A DNA stretch of 64,000 nucleotides from the NCBI GenBank assembly GCA_035573715.1, contig DATLZZ010000022.1:62001-126000 (forward strand), written 5' to 3'. Source of the stretch: JACPRL01 sp035573715 (GTDB lineage Bacteria > Acidobacteriota > Terriglobia > Acidiferrales > 2-02-FULL-67-57). This document shows positions 47,395-55,893 of the stretch, piece after piece (the first letter of the stretch is position 1; each line of letters starts with the position of its first letter). Position numbers and translations under genes: made by a program. Below the pieces are notes generated by a model. It searched no databases, was not told the origin of the DNA, and was given only the letters and a program-made list of their open reading frames with translations.

Positions 47395-49458
47395 ATGCGT
47401 CTGAGGATTCTGTTCAATGTAGCTGCAATCGCCCTGCTGCTGGTGGTCGCAGCGGGAGCGGAGGAGCCTAAGAAGCTCAGCTTGGATCTCTACCTCGAGT
47501 TCGAGCAAGTGGCCGACCCGCAGATTTCGCCCGACGGCGCGCAAATCGTCTATACGCGCCGCTGGGTGGACAAGATCAACGACCGCTGGGAGTCGGCGCT
47601 GTGGGTGATGAACGCCGACGGATCGAAGAACCGCTTCTTGACCAAAGGCTCCTCGCCGCGGTGGTCGCCCGACGGCACCCGCATCGCCTATCTCGCCGAC
47701 GGCGAGCCCAAGGGCACGCAGGTCTTCGTCCGCTGGATCGACGCCGAAGGCGCGACCTCGCAGGTCACACGCGTCGAGAAGGCGCCGAGCGGTCTGGCGT
47801 GGTCGCCCGACGGCAACTCTATCGCCTTCCTCATGCTGGTGCCGAAGAAGGACACGTGGAACATCAAGCTGCCGGCGCGGCCCGAAGGGGCCAAGTGGAC
47901 CGAGAACCCGCGCATCATCGAGCGGCTGGTGTATCGGCGCGACCGCATCGGTTTTCTCGAAGAAGGCTACCGTCACGTTTTCGTCGTGCCGGCCACCGGC
48001 GGCACCCCGCGGCAGGTGACCACCGGCGACTACGACTACGGCGGCGGCTTCGGTGGTGCCACGCCCGCCTGGACTCCCGATGGCCGCGAAATCCTAGTCT
48101 CCAGCCTCCGCAAGGACGACTGGGAGTACGAGTGGCGCGAGTCGGAAATCTACGCCGTGAACGTCGAGACCAAGGCCGTCCGCCAGCTCACGACGCGCAA
48201 GGGCCCGGACTCGAACCCGGTGGTCTCGCCCAACGGCAAGTGGGTCGCTTACACCGGCTACGATTGGACCGACGACACCTACATCACTTCCAAGTTGTAT
48301 GTGATGGGGATTGACGGGTCGAACCCGCGCCTGCTCGCCGGTGACTTCGACCGCTCGCCGGACGACCTCGAGTGGGCTGCCGATTCGAGCGGCGTCTATT
48401 TCCAGGCCGAAGACCGTGGCACGCAGAACCTGCACTTCGCCCCACTGCGCGGCACCCTGAAGCAGGTGACCCAGGGCACCCACATCCTCAACGTCACCGA
48501 CATCAACAAGGGCGGTCTGGCGGTCGGCACAAGGTCGAGCCCGCAGAGGCCGGCCGACGTGGTGACCTTCAACGTCGCCAAGCCGGCGGAGATGAAGCAG
48601 CTCACCGCCGTGAATGACGACATCCTCGGCGACGTCAAGCTCGGCGAGGTAGAAGAAATCTGGTACACCTCGGTGGACGACTACCGCATCCAGGGATGGA
48701 TTATCAAGCCGCCCGACTTCGACCCGAAGAAAAAGTACCCGCTCGTCCTCACCATTCACGGCGGGCCGCACGCGATGTACGGCGTTGGCTTCAACTACGG
48801 CTGGCAGGTGCACGCCGCTAGCGGCTACGTCGTGCTCTACACCAACCCGCGCGGGTCGTCGGGTTACGGCAGCGCCTTCGGCAACGCCATCAAGAATGCC
48901 TACCCCGGCAAGGATTACGACGACCTGATGAAGGGGGTGGACGAAGTCATCGCCAAAGGTTACGTGGACGCGCAGAACATGTTCGTCTACGGCTGCAGCG
49001 GCGGCGGCGTTCTGACGGCGTGGATTGTCGGCCACACCGACCGGTTTGCGGCGGCGTCGTCGAACTGCCCGGTCATCAACTGGCTGTCGTTCGTCGGCAC
49101 CACCGATGGCGCCAGTTGGTACCGCAACTTCGCCAAGCTGCCTTGGGAGGATCCGAGCGAGCACCTGAAGCGCTCGCCGCTGATGTACGTGGGCAACGTC
49201 AAGACGCCGACCATGCTGATGACGGGCGAGCTTGACCTGCGCACGCCCATCTCCCAGACCGAGGAGTTTTACGAAGCGCTGAAAGTCCGCAAGGTTCCGA
49301 CGGCTATGCTGCGTTTCAATGGCGAGTACCACGGCACCACCTCGCGACCCTCGAACTTCCTTCGCACCTTCCTTTATCTCCACTCCTGGTTCGACAAGTG
49401 GAGCCGGAAGGACAAGGGGAGTCCGGTGGCGGAGGCCACGCCCGAGCGCGCGCACTGA
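47395..49458 (+). CDS. Secreted S9-family prolyl oligopeptidase-like peptidase
   Basis: A 687-aa protein with a signal peptide (1-22, VVAAGAEE). An N-terminal beta-propeller (WD40-like/PD40 repeats: GLAWSPDGNSIAFL, AWTPDGREILVSS, VVSPNGKWVAYTG) covers about 30-430. The alpha/beta hydrolase domain has the triad Ser535 (GCSGGG), Asp614 (GELDLRTP) and His646 (GEYHGTT). It cleaves short peptides or acyl-amino acids in the periplasm or outside. ATG 47395 follows AAGGAGGG. A second S9 peptidase is at 55894. Confidence 0.94.
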   Translation: MRLRILFNVAAIALLLVVAAGAEEPKKLSLDLYLEFEQVADPQISPDGAQIVYTRRWVDKINDRWESALWVMNADGSKNRFLTKGSSPRWSPDGTRIAYLADGEPKGTQVFVRWIDAEGATSQVTRVEKAPSGLAWSPDGNSIAFLMLVPKKDTWNIKLPARPEGAKWTENPRIIERLVYRRDRIGFLEEGYRHVFVVPATGGTPRQVTTGDYDYGGGFGGATPAWTPDGREILVSSLRKDDWEYEWRESEIYAVNVETKAVRQLTTRKGPDSNPVVSPNGKWVAYTGYDWTDDTYITSKLYVMGIDGSNPRLLAGDFDRSPDDLEWAADSSGVYFQAEDRGTQNLHFAPLRGTLKQVTQGTHILNVTDINKGGLAVGTRSSPQRPADVVTFNVAKPAEMKQLTAVNDDILGDVKLGEVEEIWYTSVDDYRIQGWIIKPPDFDPKKKYPLVLTIHGGPHAMYGVGFNYGWQVHAASGYVVLYTNPRGSSGYGSAFGNAIKNAYPGKDYDDLMKGVDEVIAKGYVDAQNMFVYGCSGGGVLTAWIVGHTDRFAAASSNCPVINWLSFVGTTDGASWYRNFAKLPWEDPSEHLKRSPLMYVGNVKTPTMLMTGELDLRTPISQTEEFYEALKVRKVPTAMLRFNGEYHGTTSRPSNFLRTFLYLHSWFDKWSRKDKGSPVAEATPERAH

Positions 49459-49532
49459 AAAAAATCGGTCGCTGGTTGTAACGAAAAAGCAGCTTGCCAA
49501 TCTAATGGGGTGGGGCGAGAATCGCCCAACCC

Positions 49533-50864
49533 ATGCCCCTGCGCGCGACAGCGGAGGACACACGTCTTCAGTTGCTTAGGCGACTCGCGGACGCGCGGGC
49601 GCAGACCGACGCCCTTTTTCTGTTGATTCGCCGCGAGGCCTTCTATGAGCGGCCCATCCCCGAGCGCCACCGCCTGATTTTCTATCTCGGGCATTTGGAA
49701 GTATTTGACTGGAATATGATCGGTCGCTTCACCTTCCAGCTCGACTTGTTGGATGAAGGCTTGGAGCGGTTGCTGGCTTTCGGGATTGACCCAGTGGACG
49801 GAAACCTTCCGACCGACCAGCCTTCCGACTGGCCGCGCGTTGAAGAAGTCGAAGCCTTCAACCGTCGCCTGCGCGCCGCTCTCGACGCCCGGTTGCACGG
49901 TGAAAACTGGGACGATCCCCGGTGGGCCTATCTTGGCGACGGGTTCATTACTCAGGTGGCCATCGAGCACCGGCTGATGCACGTCGAGACGATGGGCTAT
50001 CTGCTCTCGCAGCTCCGTCGCGATCACAAGCACTCCCGGAACCTCCGGCTCGACACCTCCGACCGCCAGCCAACACCGCGGCAGATTGAGATTCCGGCCG
50101 GCCCAGCGAGGCTCGGCCAGATGAGGAATGGCACGCGAGCGTTTGGCTGGGATAACGAGTTTGAAGAACACACCGTAGAGGTGCCTGCCTTCTCCATTGG
50201 CGCTTATCCGGTGACCAACCGGGAGTTCCTGCAGTTCCTCGATGCCGGTGGCTACCAGCAACGCAACTTGTGGAGGGACGCCGATTGGGAGTGGAAAGAA
50301 AAGGCGGGACTGCAGCATCCACACTTCTGGGTTTGCCGCAACGACGGCTGGATGTGGCGGGCGATGTTCGAGGAGGTGCCGCTTCCGCCGGCTTGGCCGG
50401 TCTACGTCAGCCATGCGGAAGCCACCGCCTATGCTCGCTGGAAGGGGATGAAGCTGCCGAGCGAAGCGCAGTGGCATCGGGCCGCCTACGGCACGCCGAG
50501 CGGCACCGAGCGGGACTACCCGTGGGGCGATGAACCGCCGACGCCCACGCGCGGCAACTTCGATTGCCTGCGCTGGGACCCGACTCCCGTGGATGCGCAT
50601 CCGACGGGCGCCAGTGCCTTCGGCGTGCATGACCTGCTGGGGAACGGCTGGGAGTGGACGTCGACCCCTTTTGCCCCGTTTCCCGGTTTCGAGACTTTCC
50701 CGTTTTATCCCGGCTATTCGGCGGACTTTTTCGACGGCAAACACTACGTGATGAAAGGCGGCTCGGCGGCGACGGCCGCGGCTCTGTTGCGGCGGCCGTT
50801 CCGGAATTGGTTCCAGCCCCACTACCCGTATGTCTACGCCACCTTTCGTCTGGTGGAGGACTGA
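49533..50864 (+). CDS. egtB: EgtB-like sulfoxide synthase (ergothioneine biosynthesis)
   Basis: A 443-aa iron enzyme. The N-terminal DinB-type half has the iron ligands His54 (YLGHLEVFDW), His146 and His150 (EHRLMHVET). The C-terminal half is a formylglycine-generating-enzyme-like (FGE-sulfatase) domain: YPVTNREFLQFLDAGGY, PVYVSHAEATAYARWKGMKLPSEAQWHRAAYG, GNGWEWTSTPFAPFPGF, VMKGGSAATAAALLRRPFRNWF. EgtB joins N-alpha-trimethylhistidine to a thiol. The gene for trimethylhistidine synthesis (egtD) starts 3 nt after its stop, which fixes the pathway. No egtA, egtC or egtE is present here. Confidence 0.94.
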   Translation: MPLRATAEDTRLQLLRRLADARAQTDALFLLIRREAFYERPIPERHRLIFYLGHLEVFDWNMIGRFTFQLDLLDEGLERLLAFGIDPVDGNLPTDQPSDWPRVEEVEAFNRRLRAALDARLHGENWDDPRWAYLGDGFITQVAIEHRLMHVETMGYLLSQLRRDHKHSRNLRLDTSDRQPTPRQIEIPAGPARLGQMRNGTRAFGWDNEFEEHTVEVPAFSIGAYPVTNREFLQFLDAGGYQQRNLWRDADWEWKEKAGLQHPHFWVCRNDGWMWRAMFEEVPLPPAWPVYVSHAEATAYARWKGMKLPSEAQWHRAAYGTPSGTERDYPWGDEPPTPTRGNFDCLRWDPTPVDAHPTGASAFGVHDLLGNGWEWTSTPFAPFPGFETFPFYPGYSADFFDGKHYVMKGGSAATAAALLRRPFRNWFQPHYPYVYATFRLVED

Positions 50865-50867
50865 AGG

Positions 50868-51842
50868 ATGGAGCGGCGAATCACGGAGGGCATCAGCGCG
50901 GCGGCACTGGCTGACTTCGCCGCCGATGTGCGCGAGAGCCTGAGCAAGCCGCAGAAGGAGCTGCCCTCGAAGTATCTCTACGACGCGGTTGGCTCGGCGT
51001 TGTTCGAGGTCATCTGCGAGCTGCCGGAATACGGCCTGCACCGCGCCGAGGCGCGCCTGTTCCGGCGGTACGCCGGGGACATGGTGGAGGGGCTTCGCTC
51101 GCCGGTGGTGGTGGCGGAGCTGGGCAGCGGCAGCGGGAAGAAGACGCGCTACCTGCTGGAAGCGCTGGCGCGCCGCCAGCCGGTCACCTACTACCCGATC
51201 GACATTTCGCACGCTGCGCTGGAGCGCTGCCGAGCGGAGCTCGGCTCGATTGATTCGGTCAGCATCGTCGGCTTCGAGCGCGCCTACCTCGACGGCCTGC
51301 TGGAAGTGGCCGCGCGCCGGCTGGCCGGCGAGCAGTTGCTGCTGCTTTTCCTCGGCAGCACCATCGGCAACTTCAACCGCCCGGCGGGAGAGGCGTTTCT
51401 GCGAGAAGTGCGGCGCATTCTTCAGCCAGGAGACGCCTTGCTGCTGGCCACTGACCTGGAAAAACCGATGGCACAGCTTTTGCTGGCCTACGACGACCCG
51501 CTAGGCGTGACGGCCGCTTTCAACTTGAATCTGCTGGCGCGCATCAATCGCGAGTTGGGCGGCGATTTCGTGCTCTCGCAGTTCCGGCATCAGGCGCGCT
51601 GGAGCGACGCCGAGTGCCGCATTGAGATGCACCTGGTTTCACAGGTCAACCAGACCGCGAACATCCCCGGCGCGGGCCTTACGGTAACGCTGCGCGCGGG
51701 GGAAACCATCTGGACGGAGAGCTGCCACAAGTATAACTCTGCTGAACTTGTTGAGATGGCGCGGCGCTCCGGCTACCGCTGCGCCGCCCAGTGGGTCGAC
51801 GCTGAGTGGCCCTACGCCCAGAGCCTCTTTCTAGCCGAGTGA
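50868..51842 (+). CDS. egtD: L-histidine N-alpha-methyltransferase (ergothioneine biosynthesis)
   Basis: A 324-aa SAM enzyme that trimethylates histidine, the first step to ergothioneine. Characteristic blocks are KYLYDAVGSALFEVICELPEY, AELGSGSGKKTRYLL, YYPIDISHAALERC and LLFLGSTIGNFN; near the end FLLSQFRH-like (DFVLSQFRH), ETIWTESCHKYN. GAAGG precedes ATG 50868, only 3 nt after egtB. It lies in one message with egtB and the DUF427 gene. Confidence 0.96.
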   Translation: MERRITEGISAAALADFAADVRESLSKPQKELPSKYLYDAVGSALFEVICELPEYGLHRAEARLFRRYAGDMVEGLRSPVVVAELGSGSGKKTRYLLEALARRQPVTYYPIDISHAALERCRAELGSIDSVSIVGFERAYLDGLLEVAARRLAGEQLLLLFLGSTIGNFNRPAGEAFLREVRRILQPGDALLLATDLEKPMAQLLLAYDDPLGVTAAFNLNLLARINRELGGDFVLSQFRHQARWSDAECRIEMHLVSQVNQTANIPGAGLTVTLRAGETIWTESCHKYNSAELVEMARRSGYRCAAQWVDAEWPYAQSLFLAE

Positions 51843-51872
51843 GGCAGGAAGGCGATACCGAAGGGTCAATCA

Positions 51873-52157
51873 ATGGCGAAGGCGATCTGGAACGGCGCGG
51901 TGCTGGCGGAGAGCGACCGCTGCGAAATCGTAGAAGGCAACCACTATTTTCCGCCAGACACAGTGAAGCGGGAATACTTGAAACCGAGCGACACGCACAC
52001 CGTTTGCCCGTGGAAGGGCACCGCCAGCTACTACCACGTTGAGGTGGGCGGCCAACGCAACCCGGACGCCGCCTGGTACTACCCCGAGCCGCGCGCCGCG
52101 GCGCGGCAGATCAAAGACCACGTCGCTTTCTGGAAAGGCGTGAAGGTCGAGCAGTAG
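51873..52157 (+). CDS. DUF427-domain protein in the ergothioneine operon
   Basis: A 94-aa single DUF427 domain: AIWNGAVLAES, YFPPDTVKREYLKPSDTHTVCPWKGTASYY, PDAAWYYPEPRAAARQIKDHVAFWKGV. DUF427 proteins are small barrels of unknown function, conserved around the Cys in TVCPWKG. It starts 30 nt after egtD. Co-occurrence suggests a role in thiol/thione handling or in the missing C-S lyase step, but that is only contextual. Confidence 0.9.
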   Translation: MAKAIWNGAVLAESDRCEIVEGNHYFPPDTVKREYLKPSDTHTVCPWKGTASYYHVEVGGQRNPDAAWYYPEPRAAARQIKDHVAFWKGVKVEQ

Positions 52158-52225
52158 CGCAGGTTTCCCGAGAGCGCCCCCACTTTAGGTCGGACGCGCC
52201 TTCGAGCGCTACCTGTGGCTTGTGT

Positions 52226-52241
52226 GCGGCGGAAAAGCCGC
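52226..52241 (+). terminator. Hairpin after the ergothioneine operon
   Basis: GCGGC-GGAAAA-GCCGC, 68 nt after the DUF427 stop. It is followed by a family B palindrome with an inserted hairpin (52247-52286) that could also end the convergent gene. Confidence 0.4.
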
Positions 52242-52246
52242 GGGTG

Positions 52247-52286
52247 CCCTTCGACTCCGCCCGACTGCGTCGGGCTTCGCTCAGGG
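52247..52286. repeat. Family B repeat with inserted hairpin
   Basis: CCCTTCGACTCC ... TTCGCTCAGGG is the reverse complement of the family B core; between the halves lies GCCCGA-CTGCG-TCGGGC (52259-52275). Confidence 0.5.
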
Positions 52287-52607
52287 AACCCGCGCTACCC
52301 GCTTCGCTTTTCCAAGGAGCAATGTCACTACGCCCACTATTACGTAAAAGTAAGAAAACTGCAGAATTAGGAAAAGGACGACCACAACTACGTCATTAGA
52401 GTAGAAAAGGGATGCGTAAGGAGCAACTCGCGAAAGGATGAAGGTCGGCAGGAGAAAGATACCTGCAATGTACGCAAGCAGGTCAGATCCGTGCACCGAT
52501 GCGAATGCAAGCGCGAACCCGAACAACGTCAAGGGTATGCCCGTAGCGAGCGTCCAACCAATCTTGGCGCGTGTTGGGCGGAAGATGTCTTTGAGAGTAG
52601 TCAGCAC
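52281..52607 (-). CDS. Small membrane protein with three transmembrane segments (108 aa)
   Basis: A 108-aa protein with helices at about 17-38 (WTLATGIPLTLFGFALAF), 43-58 (LAYIAGIFLLPTFIL) and 75-100 (VVVVVLFLILQFSYFYVIVG). It is AT-richer than neighbours, like the genes at 46.3-47.1 kb. GTG 52607 is preceded by AGAGG. No family is recognised. It overlaps the right half of the family B repeat. Confidence 0.65.
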   Translation of the reverse strand: MLTTLKDIFRPTRAKIGWTLATGIPLTLFGFALAFASVHGSDLLAYIAGIFLLPTFILSRVAPYASLFYSNDVVVVVLFLILQFSYFYVIVGVVTLLLGKAKRVARVP

Positions 52608-52663
52608 CGTGGTTCCTCTTACTTGAAAAGAGTGGGATTGTCTAGGACAAGGTGCCGGGTGTC

Positions 52664-53566
52664 CTAGGTGGTGCGCCAGCGGCGCTTGTTGCGCTTTTCG
52701 TCGTACATCGAGGCGTCGGCCTGGTGGACGAGCTCTTCGATGGAGAGCGGCGTATCGTGGGCGGCGCGGGCCACGCCCAAGCTGAGCGAAATCTCGTACG
52801 GCAACTCCTTGCTGCTGTTCGCCTCTTTGAGCAAATCGCGCAGCTCCAGGATGGGCCGCTGGGCGCTGCCGGTGTCGGCCTCGACGGCGAGCACGGCGAA
52901 CTCATCACCGGCGAGCCGGGCGATGATGTCGGAGTCGCGGAAGGCCTCGCGGATGATGGAGGCGGCTTTGGCGATGGCGCGGTCGCCTTCGGCGTGGCCG
53001 TGGGTGTCGTTAATCTGCTTGAGCCCGTCCATGTCGATGAAGAAGATGAGGAAGCCGCGGCGGGTGCGGCGGGCGATTTTCTGCTGCTGCTCGGCGAGAA
53101 CGGAGAAGCCACGGCGATTGTAGAGGCCGGTCAGCTCATCCACCAGCGAGAGGCTGCGCAGCTCCTGGCGCATCCGGTTGCGCTCGATGGCGTAGCGGAT
53201 GGCGCGGCTCAGCAGCCCGCCTTCGAACTGGCCTTTGACCAGATAGTCCTGGGCGCCCAAGCGCACCGCTTCCAGCGCCAGCTCTTCATCTTTCATCCCC
53301 GACAGCACGATGATGGGAACCTCGGGCGACTGCCCGTGGAGCCGCCCGAAGGTGTCGAAGCCCTGGCTATCGGGCAGCATGAGGTCGAGGAGAACGACGT
53401 CGGGCGGGTCGGCGGCCACCGATTCCGAGGCCTCTTTCAAGGTGCCGACGTGCATCACGTGCATCGCGCTGCCAATGGCCGCGGCCAGCATTTTGCGGAA
53501 GAGCAGCGCGTGGTCGGGCTCGTCCTCGACCAGCAGCACGCGAATCGGTTTTTCCGTTCCAGTCAT
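52664..53566 (-). CDS. Response regulator with GGDEF domain (diguanylate cyclase)
   Basis: A 300-aa protein. The receiver domain (residues 8-125) has the phospho-acceptor Asp61 (VVLLDLMLP). The GGDEF domain (about 150-295) has DELTGLYNRRGF, the active-site motif as AGDEF (219-223; a functional variant in many cyclases) and an inhibitory RxxD site (RDSD, 210-213) five residues before it. It probably makes c-di-GMP when phosphorylated. No histidine kinase is adjacent. ATG 53566 lies 9 nt after an extended -10 box, divergent from tonB-like 53662. The PilZ gene at 58099 is a candidate receptor. Confidence 0.94.
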   Translation of the reverse strand: MTGTEKPIRVLLVEDEPDHALLFRKMLAAAIGSAMHVMHVGTLKEASESVAADPPDVVLLDLMLPDSQGFDTFGRLHGQSPEVPIIVLSGMKDEELALEAVRLGAQDYLVKGQFEGGLLSRAIRYAIERNRMRQELRSLSLVDELTGLYNRRGFSVLAEQQQKIARRTRRGFLIFFIDMDGLKQINDTHGHAEGDRAIAKAASIIREAFRDSDIIARLAGDEFAVLAVEADTGSAQRPILELRDLLKEANSSKELPYEISLSLGVARAAHDTPLSIEELVHQADASMYDEKRNKRRWRTT

Positions 53567-53575
53567 CCGGTGCGC

Positions 53576-53584
53576 ATCGTAGCA
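53576..53584 (-). promoter_or_regulatory. Extended -10 box of the GGDEF gene
   Basis: TGC-TACGAT on the minus strand, 9 nt before ATG 53566. Confidence 0.45.
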
Positions 53585-53646
53585 CAAACGCCGCGGCCGC
53601 AACATCCGGCAAACCTGTCCGGGTTCCTTGGCATCGCAGAGTGCGT

Positions 53647-53652
53647 TATGAT
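53647..53652 (+). promoter_or_regulatory. -10 box of the TonB gene
   Basis: TATGAT, 9 nt before ATG 53662. The divergent GGDEF promoter lies 63 nt away. Confidence 0.45.
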
Positions 53653-53661
53653 AGGGCGGTT

Positions 53662-55284
53662 ATGAAGGGCGTGGGGGAGCGCCATTCGGACACCTTTCGG
53701 TGGGCGCGCACCAACCTGCGCCTGTTGCGTCGGCGGGTGCAACTGTGGGAACGCCGGCAAGTGCGTAACCTCGTCCTGGTTCTCTTCGAGCCCGACCCTC
53801 CCGCCGATCCCGACCCTTTCGGTCCCGAGTTGGATCTCAGCGGCGGCCTGACACTCCGCACCATCGTTTGCTCCGCCGGGTTGCATGTATTGCTGGTGAC
53901 GACGCCGCTGCCGGAATTCCTGGCCGCGCTCATCCCTCAGTCCGCACAAGCACAGCCGGAGTTGGAAGAAGCGCAACTGGCCACCTCGCGGGTTCTGCCT
54001 CCCATTTATCCGCGCCGGATGCCGAAGAGCCGGCCGAATCCCGGCGGCAAGGAAGGCCAGCCGCTGCCGCCGCTCGGCGCGGAAGCGCGGGCCCAGCAAA
54101 CGATCGTCTCCACACCGAAGGATCCCAATCATCCGCGGCAAACCCTGCTGCAACAGTTCGGCCGCGAGCGCCTGCGGGTTCCGCAGAACGTGAACCTGCC
54201 TAACATGGTGATTCCGCCCGACCCGCAGGCGACGCCCGTCGGACAGATTGACTTGTCGCGCTTGCGGGTCCCGAACGCGCCGGTGGATCCGAACGGTTCG
54301 CCGCGCGCGCCCCCGGTGCTGCGGCCGCGACGCAACATCGCGCAACTAGCCCTTCAACAGACTCGCAAGGTGAATCTCTATCCGCGCCTGACTTTGCCGG
54401 AGGGCGCCGGTGGAGGCTCGAAGAGCTCGGCGCCGGAAATCAACCTTCAGTTCGGGACGCCACGCAGCGGCGACCTGGCGACGCCGGGCGTGCTGGCGCT
54501 AAGTGCCACGCCAGGCGCTCCGCGACGCCGGCTCGAACTGCCGGACGCCAACCTCCGCACGCGGTTTGTCAGCGGGCCCTATTCGGGTGCCGGGAGTCCT
54601 GGCGGCGTGCCCACCGGCGTCCCCGGAGCTGAGGGCGGAAGCGGCGGCGGCCCCGGCGGCGTTGCCGGAGGTGGCGAAGGCTTGATTGTGCCGGGAGTTC
54701 TGGTGACTCCGGCTGGAGAAGTTCCTCTGGGCCCGGTAATCGTGGGACGTCAAGGCGGTCCCGGCGTTCCACCGCCTCCGCCGAAACTCGAGCAACCCGC
54801 GCCCTCGGAGGCGCGAGCGAATTCAGCGTCAACGCCGCCTTCGCTCTCACCGCTGGAGCGCGGCCGCCAATTGATGCAGGAAGCTATGGGCGGAGGCAGC
54901 GCCTCGCGCCGCGTCTTCGTGACCTATCTGTATCTCGCCAATCTGACCAGCCAGTCCTCGAGCTGGCTGCTGCAGTTTGCCGAGCGCAACCCAACCAGCC
55001 CCGGGCCGGTTCTTCCGCCGCGGGCGCGAAAGAAGGTTGATCCCTGTTATCCGAGTGAAGCTCTCCGCGAGCGCGTGGAAGGTGTGGTAGTCGTCTACGG
55101 AATCATCCGCGCCGACGGCCGGGTCGAAGACGCAGTGGTGATGAAGGGCGCCAACAGCGCCATCGACAGGGCGGCGCTGGACGCCTTCAGCAGTTCTCTC
55201 TTTGAGCCCGGACGCAAGAACGGACGACCGGTGGACGTCGAGGCCCTGGTCGAGATTCCTTTCCGGCTCGTTCCCTGTATGTAG
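53662..55284 (+). CDS. TonB-family energy transducer
   Basis: A 540-aa protein. An N-terminal basic segment is followed by a transmembrane helix (about 73-95, LRTIVCSAGLHVLLVTTPLPEFLAALI). Residues 100-440 are a very long Pro/Gly/Arg-rich periplasmic linker. The C-terminal TonB domain (about 445-540) has CYPSEALRERVEGVVVVYGIIRADGRVED, AIDRAALDAFSSSLFEPG. TonB passes proton-motive energy to outer-membrane receptors such as the one at 60194. The start is 9 nt after a TATGAT box. ExbB/ExbD are not in the window. Convergent with the next gene (5 nt). Confidence 0.88.
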   Translation: MKGVGERHSDTFRWARTNLRLLRRRVQLWERRQVRNLVLVLFEPDPPADPDPFGPELDLSGGLTLRTIVCSAGLHVLLVTTPLPEFLAALIPQSAQAQPELEEAQLATSRVLPPIYPRRMPKSRPNPGGKEGQPLPPLGAEARAQQTIVSTPKDPNHPRQTLLQQFGRERLRVPQNVNLPNMVIPPDPQATPVGQIDLSRLRVPNAPVDPNGSPRAPPVLRPRRNIAQLALQQTRKVNLYPRLTLPEGAGGGSKSSAPEINLQFGTPRSGDLATPGVLALSATPGAPRRRLELPDANLRTRFVSGPYSGAGSPGGVPTGVPGAEGGSGGGPGGVAGGGEGLIVPGVLVTPAGEVPLGPVIVGRQGGPGVPPPPPKLEQPAPSEARANSASTPPSLSPLERGRQLMQEAMGGGSASRRVFVTYLYLANLTSQSSSWLLQFAERNPTSPGPVLPPRARKKVDPCYPSEALRERVEGVVVVYGIIRADGRVEDAVVMKGANSAIDRAALDAFSSSLFEPGRKNGRPVDVEALVEIPFRLVPCM

Positions 55285-55289
55285 TCGGT

Positions 55290-55757
55290 TTACACCTGGC
55301 GGCTGACCGCGAAAGCTTCAAACCGCTGACCCACGGTGTCCCCGAAGTAGTCCAGGATGCGGCTCATCTCCAGCAGGCGGGTCCGCCAGCCCGGCCAGTT
55401 GAGGGCGTGCTGCACTCGAACCGCAAGGCGGAGAACCTGGAAGTCCATCACCAGCAACCGCTCGCGGGTGGTGTAGTGGCCGAGATGGACGGTGGCGGCG
55501 TTGCGCAGCAGGTAGGTCAGGGCACTGTAGTCGCGCTCGAGGGCCGCGATGCAGGCGCGAGCGTCAGCCGGCTGCTCGCCGTCGGTTTCCAGCGCCTGAC
55601 GGATAACGCGGTAACAGAGATGATTGGCGACCGCGACTTCCGCGCTGACTTTCGAGTCGGCACAGCCGCGGACAATGTTCTGGAGGGTGGTGTGGAGCCA
55701 GAAAACCAGGGCCGCAACCGAGCCACCGAGAACCGTCAGACTGATAACCAGCGACAT
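55290..55757 (-). CDS. Membrane-anchored hypothetical protein (155 aa)
   Basis: A 155-aa protein with one N-terminal transmembrane helix (LVISLTVLGGSVAALVFWLHTTL) and a helical rest (VANHLCYRVIRQALETDG, DYSALTYLLRNAATVHLGHYT). No motif identifies it. ATG 55757 follows AGGGGAT. It is convergent with the TonB gene and 136 nt downstream of the second S9 peptidase, on the same strand. Confidence 0.7.
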   Translation of the reverse strand: MSLVISLTVLGGSVAALVFWLHTTLQNIVRGCADSKVSAEVAVANHLCYRVIRQALETDGEQPADARACIAALERDYSALTYLLRNAATVHLGHYTTRERLLVMDFQVLRLAVRVQHALNWPGWRTRLLEMSRILDYFGDTVGQRFEAFAVSRQV

Positions 55758-55893
55758 CCAGTATCCCCTTACTAGCTGTACCTCTACGCCTCCACTGATA
55801 GCCTACGACGGCGGCCCCCGGCTGACAATGGAGAGGCCGTCCTATTGAGGGGGTACGAAGGTGTTGCCGCTAAGCCTTGTCTTTTCAGGCTGT

